A DNA stretch of 64,000 nt from NCBI GenBank assembly GCA_910575475.1, contig CAJTGD010000024.1, positions 1-64,000 of the forward strand. Reading direction: 5' to 3'. The notes under the pieces are model-generated. The model searched no databases. It worked only from the letters and a program-made list of their open reading frames with translations, and was not told where the DNA came from. This document shows positions 8,203 through 17,988 of this stretch, in pieces. How positions within the stretch are numbered: the stretch's first letter is position 1; every line of letters begins with the position of its first letter. The translations under genes were made by a program, and so were the position numbers. The stretch is from Lachnospiraceae bacterium (GTDB lineage: Bacteria > Bacillota > Clostridia > Lachnospirales > Lachnospiraceae).

Positions 8203-8622
8203 TTATTCAATTGCAATATACCTTGGCTGTTCTTCGATCGCCTTCGGTACTTCCTTCGGAATACTCAGCCGAAGGATCCCGTCGGAGAATGCTGCCTTGA
8301 TGTCCTCCTGGGTCAGTTCCTTGCCCACATAGAAGCTGCGGTTGCAGGAGCCGGTATAGCGCTCCTTGCGGATGCATTTTCCCTTAGAATCGTGTTCTTC
8401 CTTCGTCTCATTTCTCGAAGCGGTGATGGTGAGATAACCGTCCTTCAGATCTGCCTTGATATCTTCCTTCTTGTATCCCGGAAGCTCCATCTCTACCAGG
8501 TAGCTGGCATCATTTTCATGAATATCTGTCTTCATGATCTGCGATGAGGCATTTTCAAAAGGTCTCTCGAAAAATGGATCGTTAAAAAAGCTGTCGATAA
8601 AATTTCTGTTTGATAGTAACAT
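8203..8622 (-). CDS. Hsp20 / alpha-crystallin small heat-shock protein
   Basis: The 139-residue protein has a short N-terminal arm (FIDSFFNDPFFE) and an alpha-crystallin domain from about residue 28 (MKTDIHENDASYLVEMELPG), ending in the typical DGILRLSIPKE. These are ATP-independent chaperones that hold unfolding proteins in oligomers. Regulation can be read from the sequence: the promoter at 8678-8706 overlaps a near-perfect CIRCE element at 8694-8720, so HrcA repression with heat-shock release is expected. The gene stands alone between two terminators. Confidence 0.95.
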   Translation of the reverse strand: MLLSNRNFIDSFFNDPFFERPFENASSQIMKTDIHENDASYLVEMELPGYKKEDIKADLKDGYLTITASRNETKEEHDSKGKCIRKERYTGSCNRSFYVGKELTQEDIKAAFSDGILRLSIPKEVPKAIEEQPRYIAIE

Positions 8623-8677
8623 ATGTCATCCCTCCATGTGTGATTTGAAAAAGTATTGTTATCTTTGTTCTATAAAA

Positions 8678-8706
8678 ACTATAGCACAAATTATTAGCAC
8701 TGTCAA
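8678..8706 (-). promoter_or_regulatory. Sigma-A promoter of hsp20
   Basis: On the minus strand TTGACA (8701-8706) and TATAGT (8678-8683) are separated by exactly 17 bp. The -35 box lies inside the CIRCE element, so HrcA binding would block RNA polymerase directly. Confidence 0.85.
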
Positions 8707-8720
8707 TAGGTGAGTGCTAA
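8694..8720. promoter_or_regulatory. CIRCE element (HrcA operator)
   Basis: TTAGCACTG, 9 nt, GAGTGCTAA differs from the CIRCE consensus at one position. CIRCE is the HrcA binding site, usually on groESL and dnaK operons; here it controls hsp20. It is 201 bp from the divergent greA-like gene, which probably escapes control. Confidence 0.92.
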
Positions 8721-8820
8721 TAATTTGTGAACAATCTGTGAAATAGGTGCTGTTTTGGATCTTTTGCGTTATACTTAGAAGGCAGACGATAAAACATGTT
8801 TTAAGGAGTTGTAGAGAAAA

Positions 8821-9324
8821 GTGAAGGACAAACTGACGAAAAGTGATGTAAAGAAGATTGAAGAGGAGATAGAGCACCGGAAGCTGGTAGTCAGAAAGGC
8901 GGCGATCGAGGCGGTGAAGGAAGCCAGGGCGCACGGCGACCTGAGCGAGAATTTTGAGTACCATGCAGCCAAGAAGGACAAGAACCAGAATGAGAGCAGG
9001 ATCCGGTATCTGGAGCGGATGCTGAAAAACGCGGTGATCGTGGATGACAGTTCAGCGGAGGATGAGGTCGGGATCAACAATACGGTGGAGCTCTATATCG
9101 AGGAGGATGACGAGACAGAAGTTTATCGGCTGGTGACCTCCATCCGGGGCAGCTCCCTGAACGGGCTGATCAGTATTGAGTCGCCGCTGGGAAAGGCGAT
9201 CATCGGACATAAGGTGAATGACAGAGTATACATCAAGGTCAATGACGATTACGGCTATTACGCCGTGATCAAAAAGATTGAAAATACGCAGGAGGAAGAA
9301 ACGGATCATATACGCAGCTATTAA
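8821..9324 (+). CDS. GreA/GreB-family transcription elongation factor
   Basis: The 167-residue protein has the GreA layout: an N-terminal coiled coil (about 1-75) with ARAHGDLSENFEYHAAKKDK, where D40 and E43 are the tip acids that reach the polymerase active site, then a C-terminal FKBP-like domain. Gre factors stimulate cleavage of backtracked transcripts. It starts with GTG at 8821 behind AAGGAG. Its C-terminal domain is more divergent than classical GreA, so it may be a second, specialised paralog. It is monocistronic and ends at a strong terminator. Confidence 0.88.
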   Translation: MKDKLTKSDVKKIEEEIEHRKLVVRKAAIEAVKEARAHGDLSENFEYHAAKKDKNQNESRIRYLERMLKNAVIVDDSSAEDEVGINNTVELYIEEDDETEVYRLVTSIRGSSLNGLISIESPLGKAIIGHKVNDRVYIKVNDDYGYYAVIKKIENTQEEETDHIRSY

Positions 9325-9344
9325 CTATTTCATTCAGGAGTTTT

Positions 9345-9421
9345 AAAAACTGCCTGCCGGAAAATGGCTGCATCCATACAGCATAAGGCATGTGGATGCA
9401 GTCATTTCCCGGCAGGCATTT
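9345..9421. terminator. Bidirectional terminator between convergent genes
   Basis: A very long imperfect stem (TGCCTGCCGG...CCGGCAGGCA, continued by TGCATCCA/TGGATGCA) carries A-rich and T-rich flanks, so it can end transcription of both the greA-like gene and the activase. Confidence 0.8.
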
Positions 9422-9470
9422 CTTCTGCATGCGGGAATGCTGTAACAGAGGACAGGGATTTTTGTTTTCT

Positions 9471-12400
9471 TTACAGCCTTCCGTAATTATAATTCTTTTT
9501 CAGCGGAAACGCAGCGCGGTCCGTATCTTCCGCATACAGGTCTCTCTCGCCGCATTTTTCGGAGTCGATCTCCAGGTTTTTATTTGCCGTAGACAACATC
9601 AGCTTGATCCGGTTGAGCTGGTTCACTTCGCTTGCGCCCGGGTCAAAATCGATGGCAACCACGTTGGACTGGGGATACAGCCGGCGCAGCTCCTTGATGA
9701 CTCCTTTTCCCACTACATGGTTGGGCAGGCAGGCAAAGGGCTGGGTACATACGATATTTTCGGTACCGCTATGTATCAGCTCCAGCATTTCCCCGGTCAA
9801 AAACCATCCTTCCCCGGTCTGGTTGCCCAAGGATACGATTCCTGAGGCCATCTTCGCCAGCTTCTCGATGGGGGTGGGAGGAGCAAAATGCCGGCTCGCT
9901 TCGAATGCCTTTGTGGCAGGAGCGCGGAACCATTCCAGCGCCCGGATCCCGAGATTCCCGATTTTCGCCTTGGACTTCTCCATCCCCAGATGGGATACCT
10001 TGAAATTCTGGTTATAGAAGCAGTACATCAGGAAATCCAGCAGATCCGGGACAACCGCCTCGGCGCCTTCGCTTTCCAGCAGCTCCACCAGGTAATTATT
10101 CGCGGCGGGAAGGAATTTCACCAGGATCTCGCCCACTACGCCGACCTTTGGTTTCTTGACATCCCGGATTTCCAGGCGGTCAAAATCCCGGATGATATCC
10201 CGGCAGAGCTTTTTGAACCCGCTCCGGGACGGATAGGCCTGGGCCAAAAACTGCTTGGCGATCTCCGCCCATTTCCGGTGCATGGCGTTGGTGCTTCCCG
10301 GCACGGCCTCGTAGGGGCGCATCCGGTAGACACATTTCATGAAGATATCCCCAAGCACCAGTGCGTAGATTCCACGCAGCACCAGGACCGGAGTCAGCTT
10401 GAAGCCGGGATTCTCCTCCAATCCGCTTAAGTTCAGGGAGATCACGGGGATATGCGCGTACCCGGCCTTTTTCAGCGCCCTGCGGATAAATCCGATATAA
10501 TTGGATGCACGGCATCCGCCGCCGGTCTGGGTAATGATCACGGCCAGACGGTCGGTGTCATAATCTCCGGACAGGATGGCCTCCATGATCTGGCCCACCA
10601 CCATCAGGGAGGGGTAGCATGCATCGTTGTTTACATATTTTAATCCCACGTCCACGGCCTGCTTGTTGTCGTTGGGCAGCACCGCGATGTTGTAGCCGGA
10701 AGCCCGGAACGCAGGCTCCAGCAGCTCAAAATGCATGGGCGACATCTGGGGGCAGAGGATCGTATAGGTCCTGCGCATCTCCTTGGTGAAGGGGATCTTT
10801 TCGATCGAAGCCGGACAGATATTCCGTTTTGCATTGCGCTGCTCCCGCACGCGGATTGCGGCTAACAGGGAGCGGACACGGATCCTGGCAGCTCCCAGGT
10901 TGTTGACCTCATCGATCTTCAATGAGGTATAGATCTTGTCGGAATTGGTCAGGATCTCAGCCACCTGATCCGTGGTGACCGCATCCAGGCCGCATCCGAA
11001 GGAATTGAGCTGGATGAGATCCAGGAAGTCTACGGTTTTTACATAATTTGCCGCCGCGTACAGGCGGGAGTGGTACATCCACTGGTCCATCACATTTAAG
11101 GGGCGTTCGACCTCCTGCAGGTGTGACACGGAATCCTCGGTCAGCACCGCGATGTTGTAGGAGGTGATCAGCTCCGGCAGCCCGTGGTTGACCTCCGGGT
11201 CAATGTGATAGGGCCGGCCGGCAAGCACGATCCCCCGGTTTCCGGTATCCTTGAGGAACTGGATCGTCTCCTCCCCCTTTCGGCGCATATCCTCCCGGCA
11301 CGCCGAGAGCTCCGTCCATGCGTCGTGTACGGCAGAGCGGATCTCCTCCTCGGAAATGGAGAACTTCTTCGACAGCTCTTCCGTCAGACGGTAGGCGATG
11401 GTCTCCTCACTTTTCAAGCTGAGGAAAGGATGGATAAAATCCACCTCTCCCTTCACAATGGGATCCATGTTGTTCTTAATATTCTCCGGGTAGGAGGTTA
11501 CGATGGGGCAGTTGTAGTGGTTGTTGGCCTCCTCAAATTCGTTCCGTTCAAAGGGGACGGAAGGATAGAAGATATGCCGCACATCCTGGTTGATCAGCCA
11601 CTGGATATGCCCGTGGGCCAGCTTTGCCGGATAGCATTCGGACTCGCTGGGAATGGATTCGATCCCCAATTCATAGATCTTTCTGGTGGAAGCCGGGGAA
11701 AGGAGCACCCGGAACTTCAGCTTTGTAAAAAATGTAAACCAGAAGGGATAATTTTCATACATGTTCAGCACCCGCGGAATGCCGATGGTGCCGCGCAGGG
11801 CTTCCTCTTTTTCCAGCGGAGTATATCCGAAATACCGCTTCATCTTATAGTCAAACAGGTTGGGCATCTGATTGACGGACTTTTCCCTGCCAAGTCCGCG
11901 CTCACAGCGGTTTCCTGTGATAAACCGTCTTCCGCCGCTGAAATGGCTGACGGTCAGGCGGCAGTTGTTGGTGCAGCCCTTGCATTTGGTCATGGTGGTG
12001 GAATACTCCAGCGCCTTGATGTCCTCAATGGAGAGCATGGTGGTGCCTTCGCATTCCGTATAACGCTCCCGGGCGATCAGGGCGGCGCCGAAGGCCCCCA
12101 TGATTCCGGCGATATCCGGACGGATGGCCTCGCAGTCCGCGATCTTCTCGAAGCTTCGAAGCACCGCATTGTTGTAAAAGGTTCCGCCCTGTACTACGAT
12201 GTGGGACCCCAGCTCGGACGCGTCGGACACCTTGATGACCTTGAACAGCGCGTTCTTGATGACAGAATAGGCAAGACCCGCGGAAATATCCGCAACCTCG
12301 GCCCCTTCCTTCTGGGCCTGCTTCACCTTGGAATTCATAAATACGGTACAGCGGGTTCCCAGGTCGATGGGATTGCGGGCGTAGAGCGCCTCATGGGCAA

Positions 12401-13808
12401 AATCCTCTACCGAATAGTTGAGAGATTTCGCAAAGGTTTCGATAAAGGAACCGCAGCCGGAGGAGCATGCTTCGTTGAGCTGGACGCTGTCTACGGTCTG
12501 GTTCTTGATCTTGATGCACTTCATATCCTGTCCGCCGATGTCCAGGATGCAGTCCACGTCCGGCTCAAAGAACGAAGCGGCGTAGTAATGGGATACGGTC
12601 TCTACTTCCCCTTCATCCAGCAGAAGGGCAGCCTTGATCAGCGCTTCACCGTAGCCGGTGGAGCAGGAGTGGACGATCTCCACACCCTCCGGAAGCTGGC
12701 TGTAGATGTCCTTGATAGCCCGGATGGTGGTGCCCAGGGGATCCCCTTCATTGTTATGGTAAAAAGAGTACAGCAGTGTTCCGTCTTCGCCCACCAGTGC
12801 GGCTTTCGTGGTGGTGGAGCCGGCATCGATGCCCAGAAAGGCTTTTCCCTGATAGGAGGAAAGGTCCTTCATGGGAACCTGGTGCCGGTTATGGCGGCTG
12901 ATAAATGTCTCGTATTCTTTGGTAGACGCGAACAGCGGTTCCATCCGGTCCACTTCAAATTCCATCCGGATCTTGCCGGCCAGCCGTTCCTGAAGCTCCC
13001 GAAGGGGCACCTTTGCAGACTCGGGCTTTGCGTTGAGCGCGGAGCCGATGGCGGCAAACAGGTGGGACTGGTACGGGACGATGGTATGCTCGTCGTCCAG
13101 CTTCAGGGTGCGGACAAAAGCCTCCCGCAGTTCGGATAAAAAGTGCAGCGGTCCGCCCAGGAAGGCCACGTGTCCCCGGATCGGCTTGCCGCAGGCCAGG
13201 CCGCTGATGGTCTGGTTGACCACTGCCTGGAAAATGGAAGCGGCCAGGTCTTCCTTGGAAGCGCCTTCGTTGATCAGCGGCTGGATGTCTGACTTGGCAA
13301 ACACACCGCAGCGGGCCGCAATGGAGTAAAGGGCCTTGTAATTTTTGGCATAGGTATTGAGGCCGGAAGCATCCGTCTGCAGAAGGGACGCCATCTGGTC
13401 GATGAAGGAACCCGTCCCTCCGGCACAGACGCCGTTCATGCGCTGCTCCACATTGCCGCCCTCAAAATAGATGATCTTCGCGTCTTCCCCGCCCAGCTCG
13501 ATGGCTACATCTGTCTGGGGCGCATAGTCCTGCAACGCGGAAGAGACCGCGATCACCTCCTGTACAAAAGGCGCCTCAAGATGGGTGGCAAGGGTCAGTC
13601 CTCCGCTCCCGGTAATGACCGGGGACACCCGGATGGGGCCTAAGGCGTACAGGGCCCGGCCGAGCAGGTCGGAGAGAGTCTCCTGGATATTGGCAAAATG
13701 CCGTTCATAATCAGAAAATAATACCTCACGGCTGCTGTTGAGTACTGCAATCTTAACCGTGGTGGAACCGATATCGATTCCCAGGCTGTATAAGTCATTC
13801 AAATTCAT
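9471..13808 (-). CDS. Giant 2-hydroxyacyl-CoA dehydratase activase-type protein
   Basis: The 1445-residue protein contains two ASKHA ATPase modules of the BadF/BcrA/HgdC activase family. The first opens [16 protein letters not shown], with [16 protein letters not shown]; the second begins near residue 323 ([15 protein letters not shown]), with [17 protein letters not shown] cysteine cluster (CKGCTNNC near 606, then GNRCERG) precedes a DUF2229 domain (about 660-880) and a C-terminal HgdB/HgdA-like region (about 980-1400). Activases use ATP and a [4Fe-4S] cluster to inject an electron into dehydratases; this family fuses activator and dehydratase-like parts, and its substrate is unknown. No acyl-CoA genes lie nearby. 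It is transcribed alone from a clear promoter. Confidence 0.85.
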   Translation of the reverse strand: MNLNDLYSLGIDIGSTTVKIAVLNSSREVLFSDYERHFANIQETLSDLLGRALYALGPIRVSPVITGSGGLTLATHLEAPFVQEVIAVSSALQDYAPQTDVAIELGGEDAKIIYFEGGNVEQRMNGVCAGGTGSFIDQMASLLQTDASGLNTYAKNYKALYSIAARCGVFAKSDIQPLINEGASKEDLAASIFQAVVNQTISGLACGKPIRGHVAFLGGPLHFLSELREAFVRTLKLDDEHTIVPYQSHLFAAIGSALNAKPESAKVPLRELQERLAGKIRMEFEVDRMEPLFASTKEYETFISRHNRHQVPMKDLSSYQGKAFLGIDAGSTTTKAALVGEDGTLLYSFYHNNEGDPLGTTIRAIKDIYSQLPEGVEIVHSCSTGYGEALIKAALLLDEGEVETVSHYYAASFFEPDVDCILDIGGQDMKCIKIKNQTVDSVQLNEACSSGCGSFIETFAKSLNYSVEDFAHEALYARNPIDLGTRCTVFMNSKVKQAQKEGAEVADISAGLAYSVIKNALFKVIKVSDASELGSHIVVQGGTFYNNAVLRSFEKIADCEAIRPDIAGIMGAFGAALIARERYTECEGTTMLSIEDIKALEYSTTMTKCKGCTNNCRLTVSHFSGGRRFITGNRCERGLGREKSVNQMPNLFDYKMKRYFGYTPLEKEEALRGTIGIPRVLNMYENYPFWFTFFTKLKFRVLLSPASTRKIYELGIESIPSESECYPAKLAHGHIQWLINQDVRHIFYPSVPFERNEFEEANNHYNCPIVTSYPENIKNNMDPIVKGEVDFIHPFLSLKSEETIAYRLTEELSKKFSISEEEIRSAVHDAWTELSACREDMRRKGEETIQFLKDTGNRGIVLAGRPYHIDPEVNHGLPELITSYNIAVLTEDSVSHLQEVERPLNVMDQWMYHSRLYAAANYVKTVDFLDLIQLNSFGCGLDAVTTDQVAEILTNSDKIYTSLKIDEVNNLGAARIRVRSLLAAIRVREQRNAKRNICPASIEKIPFTKEMRRTYTILCPQMSPMHFELLEPAFRASGYNIAVLPNDNKQAVDVGLKYVNNDACYPSLMVVGQIMEAILSGDYDTDRLAVIITQTGGGCRASNYIGFIRRALKKAGYAHIPVISLNLSGLEENPGFKLTPVLVLRGIYALVLGDIFMKCVYRMRPYEAVPGSTNAMHRKWAEIAKQFLAQAYPSRSGFKKLCRDIIRDFDRLEIRDVKKPKVGVVGEILVKFLPAANNYLVELLESEGAEAVVPDLLDFLMYCFYNQNFKVSHLGMEKSKAKIGNLGIRALEWFRAPATKAFEASRHFAPPTPIEKLAKMASGIVSLGNQTGEGWFLTGEMLELIHSGTENIVCTQPFACLPNHVVGKGVIKELRRLYPQSNVVAIDFDPGASEVNQLNRIKLMLSTANKNLEIDSEKCGERDLYAEDTDRAAFPLKKNYNYGRL

Positions 13809-13890
13809 ATGATTTCCACATCCTCTTTTATAAAGATTTTATGTCAGTTATTTCCTATTAAATGTTGACTTTCACTCGACAACAAGATAC

Positions 13891-13919
13891 ATTATACGAC
13901 AAGATAAAAAAAAAGACAA
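13891..13919 (-). promoter_or_regulatory. Promoter of the activase gene
   Basis: On the minus strand TTGTCT (13914-13919), a 17-bp spacer and TATAAT (13891-13896) form a good sigma-A promoter about 80 bp before the start codon. Confidence 0.65.
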
Positions 13920-14025
13920 TCGGAAATGTGATGAAGGTTTTTGGCAAGAGTTCATTTTTTTTGGAAAATCATATAAACGATTTGGGCGTTTTATACAAAA
14001 TTAACAGAAAAAGCATAACATATAT

Positions 14026-14054
14026 TTGACAAAAACGTCTCCTGACGGTAGAAT
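14026..14054 (+). promoter_or_regulatory. Promoter of the rhomboid-like gene
   Basis: TTGACA (14026-14031), 17 bp, TAGAAT (14049-14054): a consensus-like sigma-A promoter 45 bp before the TTG start. Confidence 0.8.
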
Positions 14055-14099
14055 TATACATGACGGAATCGAAGAATAGAAAAGAGGAGACTAAGACTT

Positions 14100-14930
14100 T
14101 TGAACTGGTTTGATCAATTAGAAAAAAAATTCGGCAGATTTGCAATTCCAAACCTGACCATGTATCTGATCGGAGGCTATGTGATCGGATATATGATATC
14201 ACTCATGCAGCCCGCCCTGCTTTCCTGGCTGACTCTGGAGCCGGCCTATATTCTAAGGGGACAGGTCTGGCGGCTTTTATCATGGGTACTGGTGCCGCCC
14301 AGCGGAAGCCTTCTGACGATCGTGATCATGATGCTGCTTTACTATCAGCTTGGCACGGCGCTGGAGAGGACCTGGGGGGTATTCCGCTATAATGTCTATA
14401 TTTTTTCCGGGATTTTGTTTACTGTGCTGGGCGCTTTTATCCTAGCTGTATTTTTCGGCACGGATATGGTGGGGTACGGCGGGTTTTTCAGCACCTATTA
14501 TATCAATATGTCTATTTTTCTTGCATTTGCGGCAAGCTATCCGGATATGGAGCTTCTGCTGTATTTTGTACTGCCCATCAAGATCAAGTGGATGGCCTAT
14601 GTCTATGTGGCATATATCCTGTATGACCTGGTGAGAGGAAACTGGATGACAAGGACAGCCATCGTAGCTTCTCTTTTGAACTTTATCCTGTTTTTCCTGT
14701 CCGGCAGGAATATGCGGCCCTACACGCCGAAGGAACAGGCGAGAAAGCGGAAGTTCAAGAAGCAGTCCCGCCCCCATATGACCTATGCAGGCGGGGCGAT
14801 GCACCGATGTGCGGTGTGCGGCAGGACGGAGTTGGACGACCCTTCGCTGGAATTCAGGTTCTGCTCAAAGTGCAACGGCAATTATGAATACTGCCAGGAA
14901 CATTTGTTTACACATGAGCATGTAAAGTAA
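14100..14930 (+). CDS. Rhomboid/derlin-like membrane protein with C-terminal zinc ribbon, probably inactive
   Basis: The 276-residue protein has about six membrane segments and the rhomboid-superfamily L1 signature (GQVWRLLSWVLVPPSG near residue 55). The catalytic GxSG serine motif and the later membrane histidine of rhomboid proteases are not visible: the matching place reads GYGGFFSTYYINMS. After residue 205 comes a basic linker and a Cys/His-rich tail (CAVCGRTE, CSKCNG, CQEHLFTHEH), likely a treble-clef or zinc-ribbon domain. It starts at TTG 14100 behind GAGGAG. It may bind and retain membrane proteins rather than cut them (inference). Confidence 0.7.
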   Translation: MNWFDQLEKKFGRFAIPNLTMYLIGGYVIGYMISLMQPALLSWLTLEPAYILRGQVWRLLSWVLVPPSGSLLTIVIMMLLYYQLGTALERTWGVFRYNVYIFSGILFTVLGAFILAVFFGTDMVGYGGFFSTYYINMSIFLAFAASYPDMELLLYFVLPIKIKWMAYVYVAYILYDLVRGNWMTRTAIVASLLNFILFFLSGRNMRPYTPKEQARKRKFKKQSRPHMTYAGGAMHRCAVCGRTELDDPSLEFRFCSKCNGNYEYCQEHLFTHEHVK

Positions 14931-15012
14931 AGCGTGAAAAGAAAAACTTATGAGGATGGGGATTCCCGGGGGATCATGAAAATTCCTCCCGGGAAATTTT
15001 GGAGAAGCAGCT

Positions 15013-16416
15013 ATGGTTTTTAGTTCAATGACATTTCTCTGCGTGTTTTTTCCGGTGGTATTTTTGCTGTATTATCTGATACCGTCCATGCGCGCAAAGA
15101 ATGTTCTGCTGATCATCAGCAGTTTATTGTTTTATGCATATGGTGAGCCTGTTTATGTATTTCTGATGATAGGCAGTGCGAGCTTGAATTATCTGTATGG
15201 TCTGTGGGTAGAGCGCTCGAGGAGGCGTAAGCCGGTCCTTGCTCTGGCTGTATGTACCAATTTTCTGATACTTGGGATTTTTAAATATGCCGATATGCTG
15301 ATCGGTACATGCAATAGCCTCACGGGAGCGCAGCTTCCGCTTCTGAAGGTCAGCCTGCCGATCGGAATTTCGTTTTTTACGTTCCAGGCGTTGTCTTATG
15401 TCATAGATGTATACCGGGGCCAGGTGAAGGCACAGAAAAATTATGGAAATATGCTCCTTTATATCTCCTTTTTTCCGCAGCTTATCGCCGGGCCGATCGT
15501 AAAATATCATGATATCGAACAGCAGATTTCAAATCGAACAGCACATTTAGAAGAGACTGCGGCCGGATTCCGCAGATTTATTGTTGGCCTGTCAAAAAAA
15601 ATCTTGCTTTCCAATACGGCTGCGTTAGCGGCGGATGCGGTGTTTGCCGCGGAATTGTCCCAGATCAATATTTTATCTGCGTGGATTGGGGCGGTATCCT
15701 ATCTGTTCCAGATTTATTTTGATTTTTCCGGCTACAGTGATATGGCGATCGGACTGGGGCATATGTTTGGCTTTACCTTCCAGGAAAACTTTAACTACCC
15801 ATATATTTCCGGCAGTGTACAGGAATTCTGGCGCAGATGGCACATCTCGTTGTCTACCTGGTTTAAGGAATATCTGTATATCCCTCTGGGAGGGAACAGA
15901 AAGGGAACTGCGCGTACATATTTGAATAAGCTGATCGTATTTTTCTGTACCGGGCTGTGGCATGGAGCCAACTGGACCTTTGTAGTATGGGGGCTGTATC
16001 ACGGTTTCTTTTTACTGCTGGAGGGAATCCTGCCGGTGAAAAAAATGCCCAGGGTGCTGGGGCATCTGTATACGATGCTGGCAGTATGTACAGGATTTGT
16101 GATCTTTCGGGCAGATACCCTGTCTCAGGGAGTCTCCCTGATCGGAAAGATGTTTGCCGGAATGTCCTTCGGGCCGGAGGCCATGAGTTTTGCATTGCGG
16201 CAGATCAACCCTCTGCTGGTGCTTACTCTGGCTGTCTGCGTATTCGCATCCTGCCCGGTCAGGCACCTGGCAGGCCGGCTGCCGAAACGGTATGCGGATG
16301 CTGCGGTTCGGTTCTTCAGACCGGGTTCCTATGTCTGCACGATCGTACTTCTTGTATTGTGTATGCTGAGTCTGTCTGGAGGTACTTACAATCCGTTTAT
16401 CTACTTCCGCTTTTAG
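15013..16416 (+). CDS. MBOAT-family O-acyltransferase (AlgI/DltB-like)
   Basis: The 467-residue polytopic protein opens MVFSSMTFLCVFFPVVF, as AlgI-like proteins do, and carries YFDFSGYSDMAIGLG, FWRRWHISLSTWFKEYLYIP and GLWHGANWTFVVWGLYHG. The two conserved histidines are H317 and H330, H317 being the presumed catalytic one. MBOAT proteins move acetyl groups across the membrane for O-acetylation of surface polymers. The next gene, 12 bp on, is an AlgX/AlgJ-like DHHW protein, the usual extracytoplasmic partner. The acceptor glycan is not indicated by the context. Confidence 0.92.
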   Translation: MVFSSMTFLCVFFPVVFLLYYLIPSMRAKNVLLIISSLLFYAYGEPVYVFLMIGSASLNYLYGLWVERSRRRKPVLALAVCTNFLILGIFKYADMLIGTCNSLTGAQLPLLKVSLPIGISFFTFQALSYVIDVYRGQVKAQKNYGNMLLYISFFPQLIAGPIVKYHDIEQQISNRTAHLEETAAGFRRFIVGLSKKILLSNTAALAADAVFAAELSQINILSAWIGAVSYLFQIYFDFSGYSDMAIGLGHMFGFTFQENFNYPYISGSVQEFWRRWHISLSTWFKEYLYIPLGGNRKGTARTYLNKLIVFFCTGLWHGANWTFVVWGLYHGFFLLLEGILPVKKMPRVLGHLYTMLAVCTGFVIFRADTLSQGVSLIGKMFAGMSFGPEAMSFALRQINPLLVLTLAVCVFASCPVRHLAGRLPKRYADAAVRFFRPGSYVCTIVLLVLCMLSLSGGTYNPFIYFRF

Positions 16417-16428
16417 AAAAGGAATGAA

Positions 16429-17847
16429 GTGAATGAGAAGATGAAAAAGAAAATATGGTATCTGATCTATATAGCGGCTGTCCTGATCTTTGTTCTCATT
16501 CCGTTTGCCGGAATGAGTGTGGCGGCCACAAATGAGACAACAGAAAACAAAGAGCTGGTGGAATTTCCGGAGCTTCGGAGAGAGGGAACATGGAATTCCA
16601 ATTTTCTGGGAGACCTGGGGGTGTATTTTGAAGAGCATTTTGCGTTCCGTCAGGAGCTGGTGGCAGCCAATGCGCTGTTGAGAGGGCGTCTGCTGGGGGT
16701 GTCAGCATCGGACCAGGTGCTGGTGGGAAAGGACGGCTGGCTCTATTATACAGGGACATTGGATGATTATCTGGGAGAGAACCAGATGTCGGAAAAGGGG
16801 CTTTTGAATGCAGTCAGCAATCTCAGTCTGATGCAGCAGCATATTGAGGAAAGGGGAAGCAGATTTGTCCTTACCATTGCTCCCAATAAAAATTCCCTTT
16901 ATGACAGCAATATGCCTTCGACTTACCGGCGGGGCGGGGAAAATAACCATACCCGTATCACACCGCTTTTGAAAGAGGCAGGGATTCACTATGTGGATCT
17001 GTATGAGGCATTTGAAGGATCGGAGGAATGCCTGTATCTGAAAGGGGACTCCCATTGGAATAACAAGGGCGCGCTGCTGGCATGCAGAAAGCTTATGGAT
17101 GGGCTTGGCAGGGAATACGATGCTTCTGCTTATCCTGCGTATGAGGTTCGGAAGGAACACACCGGAGATCTGGCAGAGATGCTTTATTCCGTGGCTGTAG
17201 AGCAGGAGGATAATATTTATTACGACCAGATTCCGATCTATGCATATGTGAACGATGTGGAAGACGTGGAGGAGGACTGGATCGAGACGATCAACCCGAA
17301 TGGACAGGGGACGCTTTTGATGTTCCGGGATTCCTTCGGAAATTCCATGCTCCCCTTTCTGGCAAATGAATTTGAACACGGATACTTTTCCAGGCTGGTG
17401 CCTTACAACCTGGGGAATCTGGATCAGTATCGTCCGGAGTATGTGATCGTGGAGCGGGTGGAGAGAAGGCTTTCCTTTTTTGCGGAGCAGCCCCCGGTTA
17501 TGGAGGGGCCGGTCCGTGCGCTGGAAAATCTGACCGCAGCTGCAACGGATACGACGGTATCGCTGAAAGAAGACGGTTCCTGGTATGTGGTCGAGGGAGA
17601 TCTGGATCCGGATTTTGCAGAAATGGATTCAAAAATTTATGTGTCTGTCAGGAATACTGCCGGGACAGCTGTAACATATGAGGCATTCCGCACTTCATCG
17701 GTGAATGAGGAGGGCTGGAATGATGACGGATACAAGTTATATCTGAAAAACACTTCCCTGCCCGGAGGGACAGTCCATATGGATATCATTCTTGTGAACG
17801 GTGATACGCAGACACTTGTACAGACAGAAGAATTTCAGATATCCTGA
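16429..17847 (+). CDS. DHHW-family (AlgJ/AlgX-like) extracytoplasmic SGNH acetyltransferase
   Basis: The 472-residue protein has an N-terminal membrane anchor (about 8-27), then an SGNH-hydrolase-like domain with GDSHWNNKGALL (the DxHW motif) and FRDSFGNSMLPFL (nucleophile serine block). DHHW proteins work with an MBOAT partner to transfer acetyl groups to polysaccharide outside the membrane. The C-terminal 120 residues look like a beta-sandwich, perhaps carbohydrate-binding. GTG 16429 is the first start; ATG 16441 would give a shorter cytoplasmic tail. It almost certainly forms an operon with the MBOAT gene. Confidence 0.85.
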   Translation: MNEKMKKKIWYLIYIAAVLIFVLIPFAGMSVAATNETTENKELVEFPELRREGTWNSNFLGDLGVYFEEHFAFRQELVAANALLRGRLLGVSASDQVLVGKDGWLYYTGTLDDYLGENQMSEKGLLNAVSNLSLMQQHIEERGSRFVLTIAPNKNSLYDSNMPSTYRRGGENNHTRITPLLKEAGIHYVDLYEAFEGSEECLYLKGDSHWNNKGALLACRKLMDGLGREYDASAYPAYEVRKEHTGDLAEMLYSVAVEQEDNIYYDQIPIYAYVNDVEDVEEDWIETINPNGQGTLLMFRDSFGNSMLPFLANEFEHGYFSRLVPYNLGNLDQYRPEYVIVERVERRLSFFAEQPPVMEGPVRALENLTAAATDTTVSLKEDGSWYVVEGDLDPDFAEMDSKIYVSVRNTAGTAVTYEAFRTSSVNEEGWNDDGYKLYLKNTSLPGGTVHMDIILVNGDTQTLVQTEEFQIS

Positions 17848-17879
17848 CAGGGGAGAGCACAAGGAATTTAATTGTGTTT

Positions 17880-17932
17880 CGGAGCGCGACACTCACGGCA
17901 GATTTCATCAGCCGTGAGTATAGAACACTCCG
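17880..17932 (+). other. Two-part hairpin between the DHHW and lipoprotein genes
   Basis: A perfect 9-bp inner stem (ACTCACGGC / GCCGTGAGT) sits within an outer 5-bp stem (CGGAG / CTCCG). No T-run follows, so this may be a leader or processing structure ahead of the lipoprotein gene rather than a terminator. Confidence 0.4.
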
Positions 17933-17988
17933 GCCGCGGTTGAATGATAAAAAGAATGAAACATAAGACAGGAAAGGAAGACATTTTT

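Noticed and set aside
11184..13139. 651-codon open frame on the plus strand opposite the activase
   Set aside because: The true gene is the 1445-codon minus-strand frame with clear family motifs and a promoter; the antisense frame has no domain and no Shine-Dalgarno.
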